Below, piece after piece: positions 25,801 through 33,502 of a stretch of DNA of 64,000 nt. The notes under the pieces are model-generated. The model did not search any database and was not told the DNA's origin. It saw only the letters and a list, made by a program, of their open reading frames with translations. Made by a program: the position numbers and the translations under genes. The first letter of the stretch is position 1, and each line of letters opens with the position of its first letter. Origin of the DNA: DASQFQ01 sp963722815 (GTDB lineage Bacteria; Actinomycetota; Thermoleophilia; Solirubrobacterales; Solirubrobacteraceae); the NCBI GenBank assembly GCA_963722815.1, contig CAVROM010000004.1:310001-374000 (forward strand), in the 5' to 3' direction.

Positions 25801-26373
25801 CTGCGCGCCAAGGGCGACTGCGCCTGCGGCGAGGTGATGGATCGCAAGGACGGCGAGTTCGTGAAGCTCGGCGGCATGATCACGGCGGCCAAGAAGATCC
25901 GCACTCGCGCGGGCTCGATGCTGATGTTCGCCACGCTCGACGACCTCGAGGGCGCGGTCGAGCTGATGGTGTTCGAGAAGACGCTCGCCACCGCCGAGGC
26001 GGCGCTGCAGCTCGACGAGATCGTGATGGTCAAGGGCCGCGTCGACCACAAGGAGGCCGGCAAGGTCACGCTGATCGTGCAGGACGTCGAGCGCTACGAC
26101 CCGTCGGACGCCGAGATCGAGCGCGCCCGCGAGAGCGCCGCCAAGGCCGCCGAGCCGCCCAAGCCGCTGCGCCTGATCCTCGAGGGCGAGCAGCCGGCGT
26201 CGGTGCTCGCCGAGGTGCGCCGGATCATCGAGGACTTCCCGGGCGAGACGCCGCTGGAGCTCATGATCGGCGAACGCATCCTCCGCTTCGGCAACGGCTA
26301 CAAGGTCGAGGCCCGCGTCGCGGCGCCCGAGCTGCGCCGGCTCCTCAGCACCCGCGCGCTCGTCACCGTCTGA
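22885..26373 (+). CDS. dnaE: DNA polymerase III alpha subunit (replicative DnaE1)
   Basis: The 1162-residue catalytic subunit of the replicative polymerase. The PHP domain starts at once (HLHVHSEYSLLDG; later GLTDHGVM and the metal-binding ATADVHYLRKEDYHHH), followed by the Pol III palm with GPGRGSAAGSIISYCL and the catalytic aspartates of MPDIDIDFS (about residue 395). The tandem HhH region and an OB fold (LGGMITAAKKIRTRAGS) occupy the last ~200 residues. Retained PHP ligands suggest a proofreading-capable PHP, as in actinobacterial DnaE1. The GTG at 22885 is chosen because homology begins directly there. Confidence 0.97.
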   Translation: MSTHACAHLHVHSEYSLLDGAANIDGLAARAAAFGQPALGLTDHGVMNGSVELYKACKKHNIKPILGLEAYFVDDRTVREGKIERNHLTLLAASDEGFKNLTKLSSAGFLEGLYRGKPGVDLECLERHAEGVIALTGCLASRSSRRIVEGRLPQARAHLDDLVQIFGPEDVYFEVQRNGIAEQEQVNEAIQKFAKELNRPLVATADVHYLRKEDYHHHAALLCVQTKSTLAAPKMSFDTNEFYLKSSEEMAESFSDMPEALASTVEIAERCETTVALGQQLIPRFDTPNGESEEAYLRALVDAGLRKRYGDPIPAQARERADMELAVIGNMGFNAYFLIVHDFVAYAKSNGIAVGPGRGSAAGSIISYCLEITDVDPLRYDLLFERFLNAERVSMPDIDIDFSVRGRDRVIRYVTEKYGADRVAQIITFGRMFPRAATRDAARVLGHDYGVGDRLAKLIPDPQQGRPPSFEDCMQPGAELAAEVQRDPVAKQIVDVAKGLEGIVRNASIHAAAVVISDRSLTDIVPLQLADAGVGEDGAKVYRTVTQYSMKPIEEIGLLKMDFLGLRNLDVIEDALTIIERSSGSRIDMATLPLDDEKTYAMMARGDAIGVFQFESEGMREALKKVQPTEFEDLVALVALYRPGAMDQIPTYARGKRNPDSITYLDDRLRPITEATKGVILYQEQSMQIAKSLGGFSGPRADDLRKAIGKKNREAMAQLKPEFVAGCRASGTSESVIEQLWMTNEKSADYSFNRSHAACYALIAYRTAWLKANYPAEYMAALISSVMSTKDKVPFFVARCEEMGIEILPPDVNLSDHEFMVVEGNIRFGLDAVKGVGYAAVEAMKRAREEGGPFTSLWDFCERVDCRAVNKKAIEALIMCGAFGSTGATRRGMLEVLEAAQGAGAKAQLDAQIGQGSIFDLGPADGGASPFAAPAHPPIPIHEFERTELLAREKESIGLFISDHPLKRVREALRAKGDCACGEVMDRKDGEFVKLGGMITAAKKIRTRAGSMLMFATLDDLEGAVELMVFEKTLATAEAALQLDEIVMVKGRVDHKEAGKVTLIVQDVERYDPSDAEIERARESAAKAAEPPKPLRLILEGEQPASVLAEVRRIIEDFPGETPLELMIGERILRFGNGYKVEARVAAPELRRLLSTRALVTV

Positions 26374-26378
26374 CGGAT

Positions 26379-26384
26379 TAGAGT
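26379..26384 (+). promoter_or_regulatory. -10-like element of trpB2
   Basis: TAGAGT lies 7 nt before the ATG at 26392, immediately after the dnaE stop codon. Together with the absence of a Shine-Dalgarno sequence it suggests a leaderless trpB2 transcript. Confidence 0.4.
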
Positions 26385-26391
26385 CGGCGGC

Positions 26392-27741
26392 ATGCCGCCG
26401 ACCACCAAGTTCCTCCTGGGCGAGGACCAGATCCCCACCCACTGGGTCAACCTGCTGCCCGACCTGCCCGGCCCGCCGCTGCCGCCGCTCAGCCCCGCCA
26501 CCGGGGAGCCCGCCGGCCCCGACGACCTGACCCCGATCTTCCCGATGGGGCTGATCGGCCAGGAGGTCTCGATGGAGCCGGAGATCCCGATCCCCGACCC
26601 CGTCCGCGACGCCTACCGGCTGTGGCGCCCGACGCCGCTCTACCGCGCCCGCCGGCTCGAGCAGGCGCTCGACACCCCCGCGCGCATCTTCTACAAGTAC
26701 GAGGGCGTCTCCCCGTCCGGCTCGCACAAGTCGAACACCGCGGTCCCGCAGGCCTACGAGAACGCGCAGGCCGGGATCAAGAAGCTCTGTACCGAGACCG
26801 GCGCGGGCCAGTGGGGCTCGGCGCTCGCGTTCGCCTGCACGCTGTTCGGGCTCGAGTGCGAGGTCTTCATGGTCGGCTCCAGCTACGACCAGAAGCCCTA
26901 CCGGCGCTCGATGATGGAGACCTGGGGCGCGAGCGTGCACCGCTCGCCGAGCGACCGCACCGAGGCGGGCCGCTCGCAGGCGTCGCATCCGACCGGCTCG
27001 CTGGGGATCGCGATCTCCGAGGCGGTCGAGGTCGCCGCCCAGGATCCGGAGTGCAACTACTCGCTCGGCTCCGTGCTGAACCACGTCCTGCTGCACCAGA
27101 CGGTGATCGGGCAGGAGGCGATCGCGCAGCTCGCGATGGCGGAGGCCGAGCCCGACGTGGTGATCGGCTGCGTCGGCGGCGGCTCGAACTTCGCCGGCCT
27201 GGTCTTCCCGTTCCTGCGCGCGGGCAGCAAGACGCGCATCCTCGCCGCCGAGCCGGCCGCCTGCCCGACGCTGACCCGCGGCGTCTACGGCTACGACTTC
27301 GGCGACACGGTCGGCATGACGCCGCTGATGCCGATGTACACGCTCGGGCACGACTTCGTCCCGCCGCCGGTGCACGCGGGCGGCCTGCGCTACCACGGCG
27401 ACGCGCCGATGGTGTGCGGCCTCGTGAAGGCGGGCCGGATCGAGGCGCGCGCCTACAAGCAGAACGAGACGTTCGAGGCCGCCGTGCGCTTCGCCCGCTC
27501 CGAGGGCATCATCCCGGCGCCCGAGCCGGCGCACGCGATCCGGGCGGTGATGGAGGAGGCCGAGGCGGCGCGCGAGGCCGGGGAGGAGCGGACGATCCTG
27601 TTCGGCCTCTGCGGCCACGGCAACTTCGATCTCGCCGCCTACGACGCGTACCTGGCGGGCGATCTCGAGGACCCCGAGTTCTCCGAAGAGGAGCTCCAGG
27701 CCGCGCTCGCCGGGCTACCGGAGGCGCCGTCTATCGCCTGA
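26392..27741 (+). CDS. Tryptophan synthase beta chain-like protein, TrpB2 type
   Basis: A 449-residue fold-type II PLP enzyme. The N-terminal ~80 residues (PTHWVNLLPDLPGPPLPPL, MGLIGQEVS) are the extension that defines TrpB2. The Schiff-base lysine is in SGSHKSNTA (about 113), the PLP phosphate loop in GCVGGGSNFAG, and the C-terminal segment PAPEPAHAIRAV fits the family. TrpB2 proteins condense indole, or O-phosphoserine in some archaea, with serine and often work without TrpA. No trpA or other trp gene is nearby, so a salvage-type or stand-alone role is likely. Confidence 0.92.
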   Translation: MPPTTKFLLGEDQIPTHWVNLLPDLPGPPLPPLSPATGEPAGPDDLTPIFPMGLIGQEVSMEPEIPIPDPVRDAYRLWRPTPLYRARRLEQALDTPARIFYKYEGVSPSGSHKSNTAVPQAYENAQAGIKKLCTETGAGQWGSALAFACTLFGLECEVFMVGSSYDQKPYRRSMMETWGASVHRSPSDRTEAGRSQASHPTGSLGIAISEAVEVAAQDPECNYSLGSVLNHVLLHQTVIGQEAIAQLAMAEAEPDVVIGCVGGGSNFAGLVFPFLRAGSKTRILAAEPAACPTLTRGVYGYDFGDTVGMTPLMPMYTLGHDFVPPPVHAGGLRYHGDAPMVCGLVKAGRIEARAYKQNETFEAAVRFARSEGIIPAPEPAHAIRAVMEEAEAAREAGEERTILFGLCGHGNFDLAAYDAYLAGDLEDPEFSEEELQAALAGLPEAPSIA

Positions 27742-27743
27742 GG

Positions 27744-27749
27744 TACCTT
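27744..27749 (+). promoter_or_regulatory. -10-like element of the VWA gene
   Basis: TACCTT begins 2 nt after the trpB2 stop and ends 8 nt before the ATG at 27758, again a leaderless-type arrangement. Confidence 0.35.
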
Positions 27750-27757
27750 CCTTTCGG

Positions 27758-29014
27758 ATGCGTCGTCTGACCGCGGGAGTCCTGGGGATGCTCTTTGTGC
27801 TGCTCGCTCCCGCGGGCGCCCGCGCCCAGACGCAGCCCGCCCCGGACAAGGACGCGGCGGTGATCCTGGTGGTCGACGCGTCGAAGTCGATGCGGGCCGA
27901 CGACGGCTCCGGCCAGCCCAAGATCGCGGCGGCCAAGTCCGCGCTCAACACGCTGGTCGACGAGCTGCCGGACGACGCCAAGGTCGGCCTGCGGGTGTTC
28001 GGGTCGCGGGTCAGCGGCACCGGGCGGGAGAAGGGCTGCGCGGACTCGCGGCTCGTCTCGCCGGTCGCGCCGCTGGACCGCGAGGGGCTCAAGTCCTCGA
28101 TCGACGCGATCACGCCGCGCGGCTTCACGCCGATCGGCACGTCGCTGCAGGCGGCGGCCAAGGACCTGGGGAGCGCCAAGCAGAAGACGGTCGTGCTCGT
28201 CTCCGACGGCGCCGACAACTGCGCGCCGCCTGAGCCGTGCAAGGTCGCCCGCGAGCTGTCGCAGGGCGGCGTGACGCTGAAGATCCAGGCGGTCGGCTTC
28301 CGGGTCAAGCAGGACGCGCGCAAGCAGCTCGAGTGCATCGCCGACGCGGCCGGTGGCCGCTACGTCGACGCCGACAACGCGCAGGAGCTCGGCGGACAGC
28401 TGCGCTCGCTGACCGCACGGGCGCTGCGGCCGTACGTGACGGAGGGCAAGGCGCTGGAGGGTGTGCCCGCGCCGGCCGAGGCGAAGCTCTACGGGCCGGG
28501 CCAGTACACGACGTCGGTCTCGGCCAGCTCGCCCTCCTGGTACTCGTTCAAGGTCGGAGCGGGGCAGTCGATCGCGATCAGCGCGACCCTGCCGGACTCC
28601 GAGGCGGGCATCCCGTCGGTGTTCAAGACCGAGCTGCGGGACGAGAGCCTGGAGTTCGCCGACAGCGACGCGGCGACCAACGGCGACGACGTCCTGACCG
28701 CGGTGGTGAAGGACGACGTGGGGGAGGAGGACCTGCGCAAGCCGCCGGTGGGGCGCTGGTTCTACAAGCTCGAGGTCGATCCGGCTCCGGGGCAGAGCGG
28801 GCCGTTCCCGATCGAGCTGTTCGTGCGCGTGACCGGCAAGGTGATCGGGGCGCCGGCCTCGCCCTCGGGAGCGTCGGGGGCGGTCGACACGAGCGCCGAT
28901 GACGATGACGGGCCGAGCAACGGCGTGCTGGCGGCCGGCGCGCTCGGCGGCATCGTGGCGGGGCTGCTGGCGGGCGGCGCGCTGGCGGGCGCGCGCCGGA
29001 GGCGGCCGGCGTGA
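27758..29014 (+). CDS. Secreted, C-terminally anchored VWA-domain protein
   Basis: A 418-residue exported protein: signal peptide (1-~23, ending ARAQ), von Willebrand factor A domain at ~33-215 with an intact MIDAS (DASKS at 40-44, TPIGTSL, SDGADNC), an Ig/beta-sandwich-like middle domain (~225-360, SPSWYSFKVGAGQSIAISATL), a Ser/Asp-rich linker, and a C-terminal hydrophobic helix followed by RRRRP. It is therefore a type-I membrane protein facing outward with a metal-dependent adhesion site. The downstream gene overlaps (GTGA) and encodes a protein resembling the middle domain, so they probably act as a pair. Partner ligand unknown. Confidence 0.85.
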   Translation: MRRLTAGVLGMLFVLLAPAGARAQTQPAPDKDAAVILVVDASKSMRADDGSGQPKIAAAKSALNTLVDELPDDAKVGLRVFGSRVSGTGREKGCADSRLVSPVAPLDREGLKSSIDAITPRGFTPIGTSLQAAAKDLGSAKQKTVVLVSDGADNCAPPEPCKVARELSQGGVTLKIQAVGFRVKQDARKQLECIADAAGGRYVDADNAQELGGQLRSLTARALRPYVTEGKALEGVPAPAEAKLYGPGQYTTSVSASSPSWYSFKVGAGQSIAISATLPDSEAGIPSVFKTELRDESLEFADSDAATNGDDVLTAVVKDDVGEEDLRKPPVGRWFYKLEVDPAPGQSGPFPIELFVRVTGKVIGAPASPSGASGAVDTSADDDDGPSNGVLAAGALGGIVAGLLAGGALAGARRRRPA

Positions 29015-29679
29015 GGCTCGTTCTGGTCTTGGCGCTGGTGCTCGCGCTCGCGGCGCCGGCCTCGGCCCAGTCGCCGATCGCGGGCGGCGGCTCGTTCAAC
29101 GACGCGCCGGTGCTGGCGCCGGGCAAGTACAAGGACACGCTGCGCGGCGGCGAGCAGCTCTTCTACGCCGTGACCTTGAAGCCGGGGCAGCAGCTGACGG
29201 CGGGGGCGACCGTGGGCGGCCGGACCGAGTCGAGCTACTTCATGCGGATGTCGATCTACAGCCCGCTGCGGGAGAAGGACGTGTTCAAGGGCACGCAGAC
29301 CGACTCCTACGCAAGCAGCGACAAGAGCGTGTCGCTGCGGGTCGAGGGCCAGCGGGTGGGGGAGGAGGGCGGCGGCAACTCCGACACCGTCTACTCCGAG
29401 CCGGGCACGTTCTACGTCTCGGTCGCGGCCGACGACCAGGGGCGCAACCTCGAGGCCGACCAGTTCGACACGCTGATCGACCTGCAGGTCACCGGCAACG
29501 TGATCCCGACGCCCACGCCGACCGCGACCGCCAAGCCGGCGGCGACGGTCGAGTCGGGGCAGACGGCCGGGCTCGGTGGGGGCGGCGAGGGCGGCTCGGG
29601 CGAGCTCGGGATGACGATCGTGCTCGCGCTGGCGCTCGGCGGGCTCGTCGGCTTCGGGGTCAGGCGGCTGCGGGCGTAG
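29011..29679 (+). CDS. Secreted partner of the VWA protein, C-terminally anchored
   Basis: A 222-residue protein with a signal peptide (1-~20, ALAAPASAQ), a beta-rich domain (GGEQLFYAVTLKPGQQLTAG..., GTFYVSVAADDQGRN) that parallels residues ~240-350 of the upstream VWA protein, a Thr/Pro linker (TPTPTATAKPA) and a C-terminal transmembrane helix ending RRLRA. It lacks a VWA domain and any catalytic motif. The GTG start overlaps the VWA stop by 4 bases. I read it as a second extracellular component built on the same domain; function unknown. Confidence 0.8.
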   Translation: MRLVLVLALVLALAAPASAQSPIAGGGSFNDAPVLAPGKYKDTLRGGEQLFYAVTLKPGQQLTAGATVGGRTESSYFMRMSIYSPLREKDVFKGTQTDSYASSDKSVSLRVEGQRVGEEGGGNSDTVYSEPGTFYVSVAADDQGRNLEADQFDTLIDLQVTGNVIPTPTPTATAKPAATVESGQTAGLGGGGEGGSGELGMTIVLALALGGLVGFGVRRLRA

Positions 29680-31141
29680 CGCTCGCGCGGGCGGCGAGGA
29701 AGCCGCCGAGCGCCCCGATCAGGGCGCCGAACACGAGCACGATGCCGAACACGCTCTCGCCCTGGGCGTGGCCGAACAGCGTGTCCTGGAGCAGCCCGTT
29801 GACGATCGCCAGCGCGATCGCCCACACTGGGCCGACGAGCGCGCCCCAGGCCGCGCCGAGCGCCGGTGAGGCGGCCGCGCGCTCGCGGGCGACCACGAAG
29901 CCGGCGTAGAGGGCGGCGGTGACCGGGATCCCGATCAGCACCACGAGCATCAGCAGGAAGACGATCGCGCTGGCGCCGTCGCGGTAGGAGAACAGCCGCA
30001 GCGGGTCGCTGGTGGTGCCGACGATCTCGCCGGGCTTGTCGGCGGGCAGCGGGAGCGACAGCACCTCGGGCCGCAGCTGGCGGCGCTCGAACGCGGCGAG
30101 CGTGCCGAGCTCGAAGGAGTGGACGCCGTGGTCGACCGCGTAGAGCGTGGTGTCGACGAGCGCGATCGGGAGCGAGCGGCTGCCGCGCGCGTCGCCGTCG
30201 GCGGCGACGTCGACGATCCACAGCGCGGTGCCGAGCACGGTCGTGACCAGCAGGGCGAGCCCGAGCGGGCGCAGGGCGGTGAGCACGGCGGCGATCACCA
30301 CGCGGCCCCGGCTGGGCACGGGGACGGCGCCGGGCTCGCGCGGGGCGGCGAGAAGGGTCCCGGTCAGCGCGCCGACCAGCCCCCAGAAGAGGGCGTAGGT
30401 GAAGGTCTGGCCGACGTCGGCGTCGATGTCGCCCGTCAGCAGCGCGGGGATGATCATCAGCAGCGCGAAGACGAGCGCGCCGCCGGCGGCGACGCCGAGC
30501 CGCAGCCCGAGGCTCGCGCCCTTGAGGCGCGTCAGCTGGGCGCGGGCCAGGTAGAGCGCGGTGAAGGTGGGGACGAGCGCGAACAGCCCGGGCGCAACCC
30601 GGCTCGTGCTCTTGAAGACGTCGAACAGCGAGTCGTTCTCGAACCCGGCGAGGACGAGCTGGACCATCTGCCGGAACGCCTCCTCGACATAGCCGGCGTC
30701 GGCGCCGAGGAAGCCGATCAGCGACGCGTCGGGCAGCGCCGCGAGCACGAAGCCGACCACGAACACGACCGCGAACGTCCCGATCCCGATGACGCCGGCG
30801 GCGACGACCGCGGGCGTCTGCCCCAGCTGCCCGAGCTGGCCGACGAGCTCGGCCTGCGCGGCCGAACGGGGCCGGGCCGCGGGTTCCGGCGCGGGCTCCT
30901 CCGCGGCGGGCGGGGGCGGAGGCGGAGGGGGCGGCTCCGGTTCGGGTTCGGGCTCGGGCTCGGGCGCCGGGGGCGGTTCGGGTTCCGGCTCCGGCTCCAC
31001 CGGCGAGGGCGGGGGCTTCGCGGAGGGCGCCAGCGGCGGTTCGGGCTCTGCCCTCGCCGCGCCGGAGCGGGGTGCGCCGCAGTTCGGGCAGAAGCGCGCG
31101 CGGTCCTCCAGCCGTTGGCCGCACTGGTCGCAGAACGCCAT
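29660..31141 (-). CDS. Zinc-ribbon, proline-rich, multi-pass membrane protein
   Basis: A 493-residue protein beginning with a zinc ribbon (Cys4, Cys7, Cys18, Cys21: CDQCG and CPNCG), then a striking Pro/Glu low-complexity linker of about 70 residues (PEPEPEP and a nine-proline run), then about eight hydrophobic segments to the C-terminus (for example VVAAGVIGIGTFAVVFVVGF and GIPVTAALYAGFVVA). Zinc-ribbon plus membrane proteins are frequent in Gram-positives, but this one has no recognised transport or enzyme motif. ATG 31141 has TAGGCT on the minus strand (31152-31157) 10 nt upstream. The end overlaps the convergent secreted-protein gene by 20 bp. Confidence 0.8.
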   Translation of the reverse strand: MAFCDQCGQRLEDRARFCPNCGAPRSGAARAEPEPPLAPSAKPPPSPVEPEPEPEPPPAPEPEPEPEPEPPPPPPPPPAAEEPAPEPAARPRSAAQAELVGQLGQLGQTPAVVAAGVIGIGTFAVVFVVGFVLAALPDASLIGFLGADAGYVEEAFRQMVQLVLAGFENDSLFDVFKSTSRVAPGLFALVPTFTALYLARAQLTRLKGASLGLRLGVAAGGALVFALLMIIPALLTGDIDADVGQTFTYALFWGLVGALTGTLLAAPREPGAVPVPSRGRVVIAAVLTALRPLGLALLVTTVLGTALWIVDVAADGDARGSRSLPIALVDTTLYAVDHGVHSFELGTLAAFERRQLRPEVLSLPLPADKPGEIVGTTSDPLRLFSYRDGASAIVFLLMLVVLIGIPVTAALYAGFVVARERAAASPALGAAWGALVGPVWAIALAIVNGLLQDTLFGHAQGESVFGIVLVFGALIGALGGFLAARASATPAAA

Positions 31142-31151
31142 CCCGGCGGGG

Positions 31152-31157
31152 AGCCTA
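31152..31157 (-). promoter_or_regulatory. -10-like element of the zinc-ribbon gene
   Basis: TAGGCT on the minus strand, 10 nt before ATG 31141, in the 89-bp gap after the endonuclease IV gene. Confidence 0.4.
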
Positions 31158-31230
31158 GCCGGACGGTCGGCGGCCGGGCCCGGTAGGGCGGGGGCGTCCG
31201 CGCGACAGCCACGGCTCGCGCGAGCTGACG

Positions 31231-32097
31231 CTAAGCAGGAGCGCGGGCGGCGACGCCTTCGTCGCGCAGCTCGTGCGCCAGCGCGATGTCCTCGGGGACG
31301 ATCCCCTTGCCGTCGATCCCGGGGCCCTCGAGGATCACCGGCATCCCCTCGAACCGCGGCTCCGAGAGGAACGCGGCGCAGCCCTCGCGGCCGAGCTGGC
31401 CTTCGCCGGGCGGCGCGTGGCGGTCGACGTTGGAGCCGAGCGGGGTGGCCGAGTCGTTGAAGTGCAGCGAGGCGAGGCGGTCGAGGCCGACGATCGAGTC
31501 GAACTCGTCGATGACCGCGCCCAGCCGCTCGGCGGTCGCGATGTCGTAACCGGAGGCGTAGAGATGGCAGGAGTCGAGGCAGACGGCGAGCCGCTTGCCG
31601 CCGCCGGCCTGCTCGATCAGGCTCACGAGCTCCTCGAACGAGCGGCCCAGCGTGCCGCCGGCGCCGGCCGTGTCCTCGAGGTGCAGAGCGCAGTTCTCCG
31701 ATTCGTTGAGCGCCTCGGCGATCGTCTCCGCCGCGCGCTCGATCGCGGGCTCCACCGTCCCCTTCAACGCTGACCCAGGATGCAGGACGACGCCGACCGC
31801 GCCGAGCGCGTCGCCCGCCTGCAGGGCGGCGGTCAGCGCCGTCAAGGACTTGTCGCGGATCTCCTTGTCCTCCGAGGCGCAGTTGAGGAGATAGACCGCG
31901 TGGATCAGCACCGCGTCCACCTCGGACGCCTTCCTCGCCTCGTGGAAATCCGCGACCTCCTCGTCCGAGTACACGCGCGGCTTCCAGGCCCGCGGGTTCT
32001 GGTTGAAGATCTGGATCGAGTGGCAGCCTCGCTCCACGCCTCGCTGCACCGCGTTCGCGGGTCCGCCGGCGGGAGAGACGTGTGCACCGATGAGCAT
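31231..32097 (-). CDS. nfo: Deoxyribonuclease IV (AP endonuclease, TIM-barrel)
   Basis: A 288-residue endonuclease IV that incises 5' to abasic sites in base-excision repair. Family signatures are LIGAHVSPAGG at the start, QIFNQNPRAWKPR, the zinc-binding ENCALHLEDTAGAGGTLG, CLDSCHLYASGYD, LASLHFNDSATPLGSNVDRH and ILEGPG near the end; the conserved His, Glu and Asp ligands of the tri-zinc site appear present. The ATG at 32097 gives a normal length. It diverges from gltX with 40 bp between starts. Confidence 0.95.
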   Translation of the reverse strand: MLIGAHVSPAGGPANAVQRGVERGCHSIQIFNQNPRAWKPRVYSDEEVADFHEARKASEVDAVLIHAVYLLNCASEDKEIRDKSLTALTAALQAGDALGAVGVVLHPGSALKGTVEPAIERAAETIAEALNESENCALHLEDTAGAGGTLGRSFEELVSLIEQAGGGKRLAVCLDSCHLYASGYDIATAERLGAVIDEFDSIVGLDRLASLHFNDSATPLGSNVDRHAPPGEGQLGREGCAAFLSEPRFEGMPVILEGPGIDGKGIVPEDIALAHELRDEGVAARAPA

Positions 32098-32137
32098 GAA
32101 AACTGGACGCCCGGACCGCATGGCAAACTGTGTCCAG

Positions 32138-33490
32138 ATGCGCGTCCGCTTTGCACCGTCCCCGACAGGCGCCCTGCACATCGGGGGTGCGCGGACGGCA
32201 CTGTACAACTGGCTGCTCGCCCGCCGCCACGGCGGCCAGTTCCTGCTCCGGATCGAGGACACCGACCGCGAGCGGTCAACGCCCGAGAACGTCGAGCAGA
32301 TCTTCGACGCGCTGCGCTGGCTCGAGCTGGACCACGACGAGGAGCCGGTCTTCCAGTCCCAGCGGTCCGATCGCCACGCCGAAGTGGTCCAGAAGCTGAT
32401 CGACGACGGCCGCGCCTACCGCTCGACCGCCGGGCGCGACGAGATCGAGGCCTGGCACAAGGAGCACGGCAACCGCGGCTTCCGCGGCCAGGACGAGGGC
32501 GAGGGCGCCGTGCGCCTGCGGGTGGCTGACGAGGGCACGACGATGGTGCGCGATGTCATTCGCGGCGAATCGGCGTTCGACAACGCGCTCCAAGACGACC
32601 TGGTGATCGCCCGCGCCGACGGCACACCGCTCTACCACCTCGCGGTCGTGGTGGACGACCTGGACATGGGCGTCACCCACGTCGTGCGCGGCGCCGATCA
32701 CTACTCCAACACCCCGAAGCAGATGCTGATCCTGCAGGCGATGGGAGAGGAGGCACCGCTCTACGCGCACGTCCCGCTGCTCCACGGGCCCGACGGCAAG
32801 AAGCTCTCCAAGCGCCACGGAGCCGCCTCGGTGCAGGAGCTTCGCGAGCGCGGGTACCTCCCCGAGGCCGTGCGCAACTACGTCGCGCTGCTGGGATGGG
32901 GCACCGAGGAGTCCCAGGAGTTCTTCACCACGGACGAGCTCATCAACGAGTTCTCGCTCGAGCGCGTGTCGAAGTCGCCCGCCGTGTTCGACGAGCAGAA
33001 GCTGCGCCACATCAACGGCCGCTACCTGCGCGAGCTGCCGCTGGACGACCTGACGGCCCGCCTGGAGGCCCTCACGGGCCGCGAAGGGCTGCGCGGAGCG
33101 GCCGAGATCTCGCAGGAGAAGATCTCCACGCTGTCCGATTTCTGGCCGCTCGCCGGCTTTTTCTTCGACGGGCCGGCCGATGACGCCGCCGCGCGGGAGA
33201 AGACGCTGGGCTCTTCGGAGGCGCTCGAGCGGCTCGAGCAGGCCCGTTCGGCGCTCGCAGAAGTGCCCGAGCCGTGGAGTGAAGAACGCCTCGAAACCGC
33301 GCTGCAGGGCGTGTTGGAGCGATCTGGGGCGAAGCCGCGGCAGGTCTACCAGCCGATCCGCGTGGCGCTCGCCGGAACCACCGTCTCACCCGGCATCTTC
33401 GAGACCCTGAGGCTGCTCGGACGCGACGAATCGCTCCGCCGCATCGACGCGGCCCTCAACCACTTGTCCACGGCTGCCGATACCCGCTGA
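32138..33490 (+). CDS. gltX: Glutamyl-tRNA synthetase
   Basis: A 450-residue class-I synthetase. RFAPSPTGALHIGGART (about 4-20) carries the HIGH-equivalent, KKLSKRHGA (about 222) the KMSKS loop, and the C-terminal ~180 residues the helical anticodon-binding domain (SPAVFDEQKLRHINGRYL). The ATG at 32138 begins directly at the conserved MRVRFAPSPTG; an in-frame ATG at 32120 would add six residues. Whether it also charges tRNA-Gln cannot be decided here; gatCAB and glnS are not in the window. The HDOD-LuxR gene follows 12 bp downstream, so it may be co-transcribed. Confidence 0.96.
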   Translation: MRVRFAPSPTGALHIGGARTALYNWLLARRHGGQFLLRIEDTDRERSTPENVEQIFDALRWLELDHDEEPVFQSQRSDRHAEVVQKLIDDGRAYRSTAGRDEIEAWHKEHGNRGFRGQDEGEGAVRLRVADEGTTMVRDVIRGESAFDNALQDDLVIARADGTPLYHLAVVVDDLDMGVTHVVRGADHYSNTPKQMLILQAMGEEAPLYAHVPLLHGPDGKKLSKRHGAASVQELRERGYLPEAVRNYVALLGWGTEESQEFFTTDELINEFSLERVSKSPAVFDEQKLRHINGRYLRELPLDDLTARLEALTGREGLRGAAEISQEKISTLSDFWPLAGFFFDGPADDAAAREKTLGSSEALERLEQARSALAEVPEPWSEERLETALQGVLERSGAKPRQVYQPIRVALAGTTVSPGIFETLRLLGRDESLRRIDAALNHLSTAADTR

Positions 33491-33502
33491 AGCGGGCCAG
33501 CG

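Noticed and set aside
33072..33389. Small minus-strand ORF opposite the 3' end of gltX
   Set aside because: Arg/Pro-rich shadow translation without homology or start signal.
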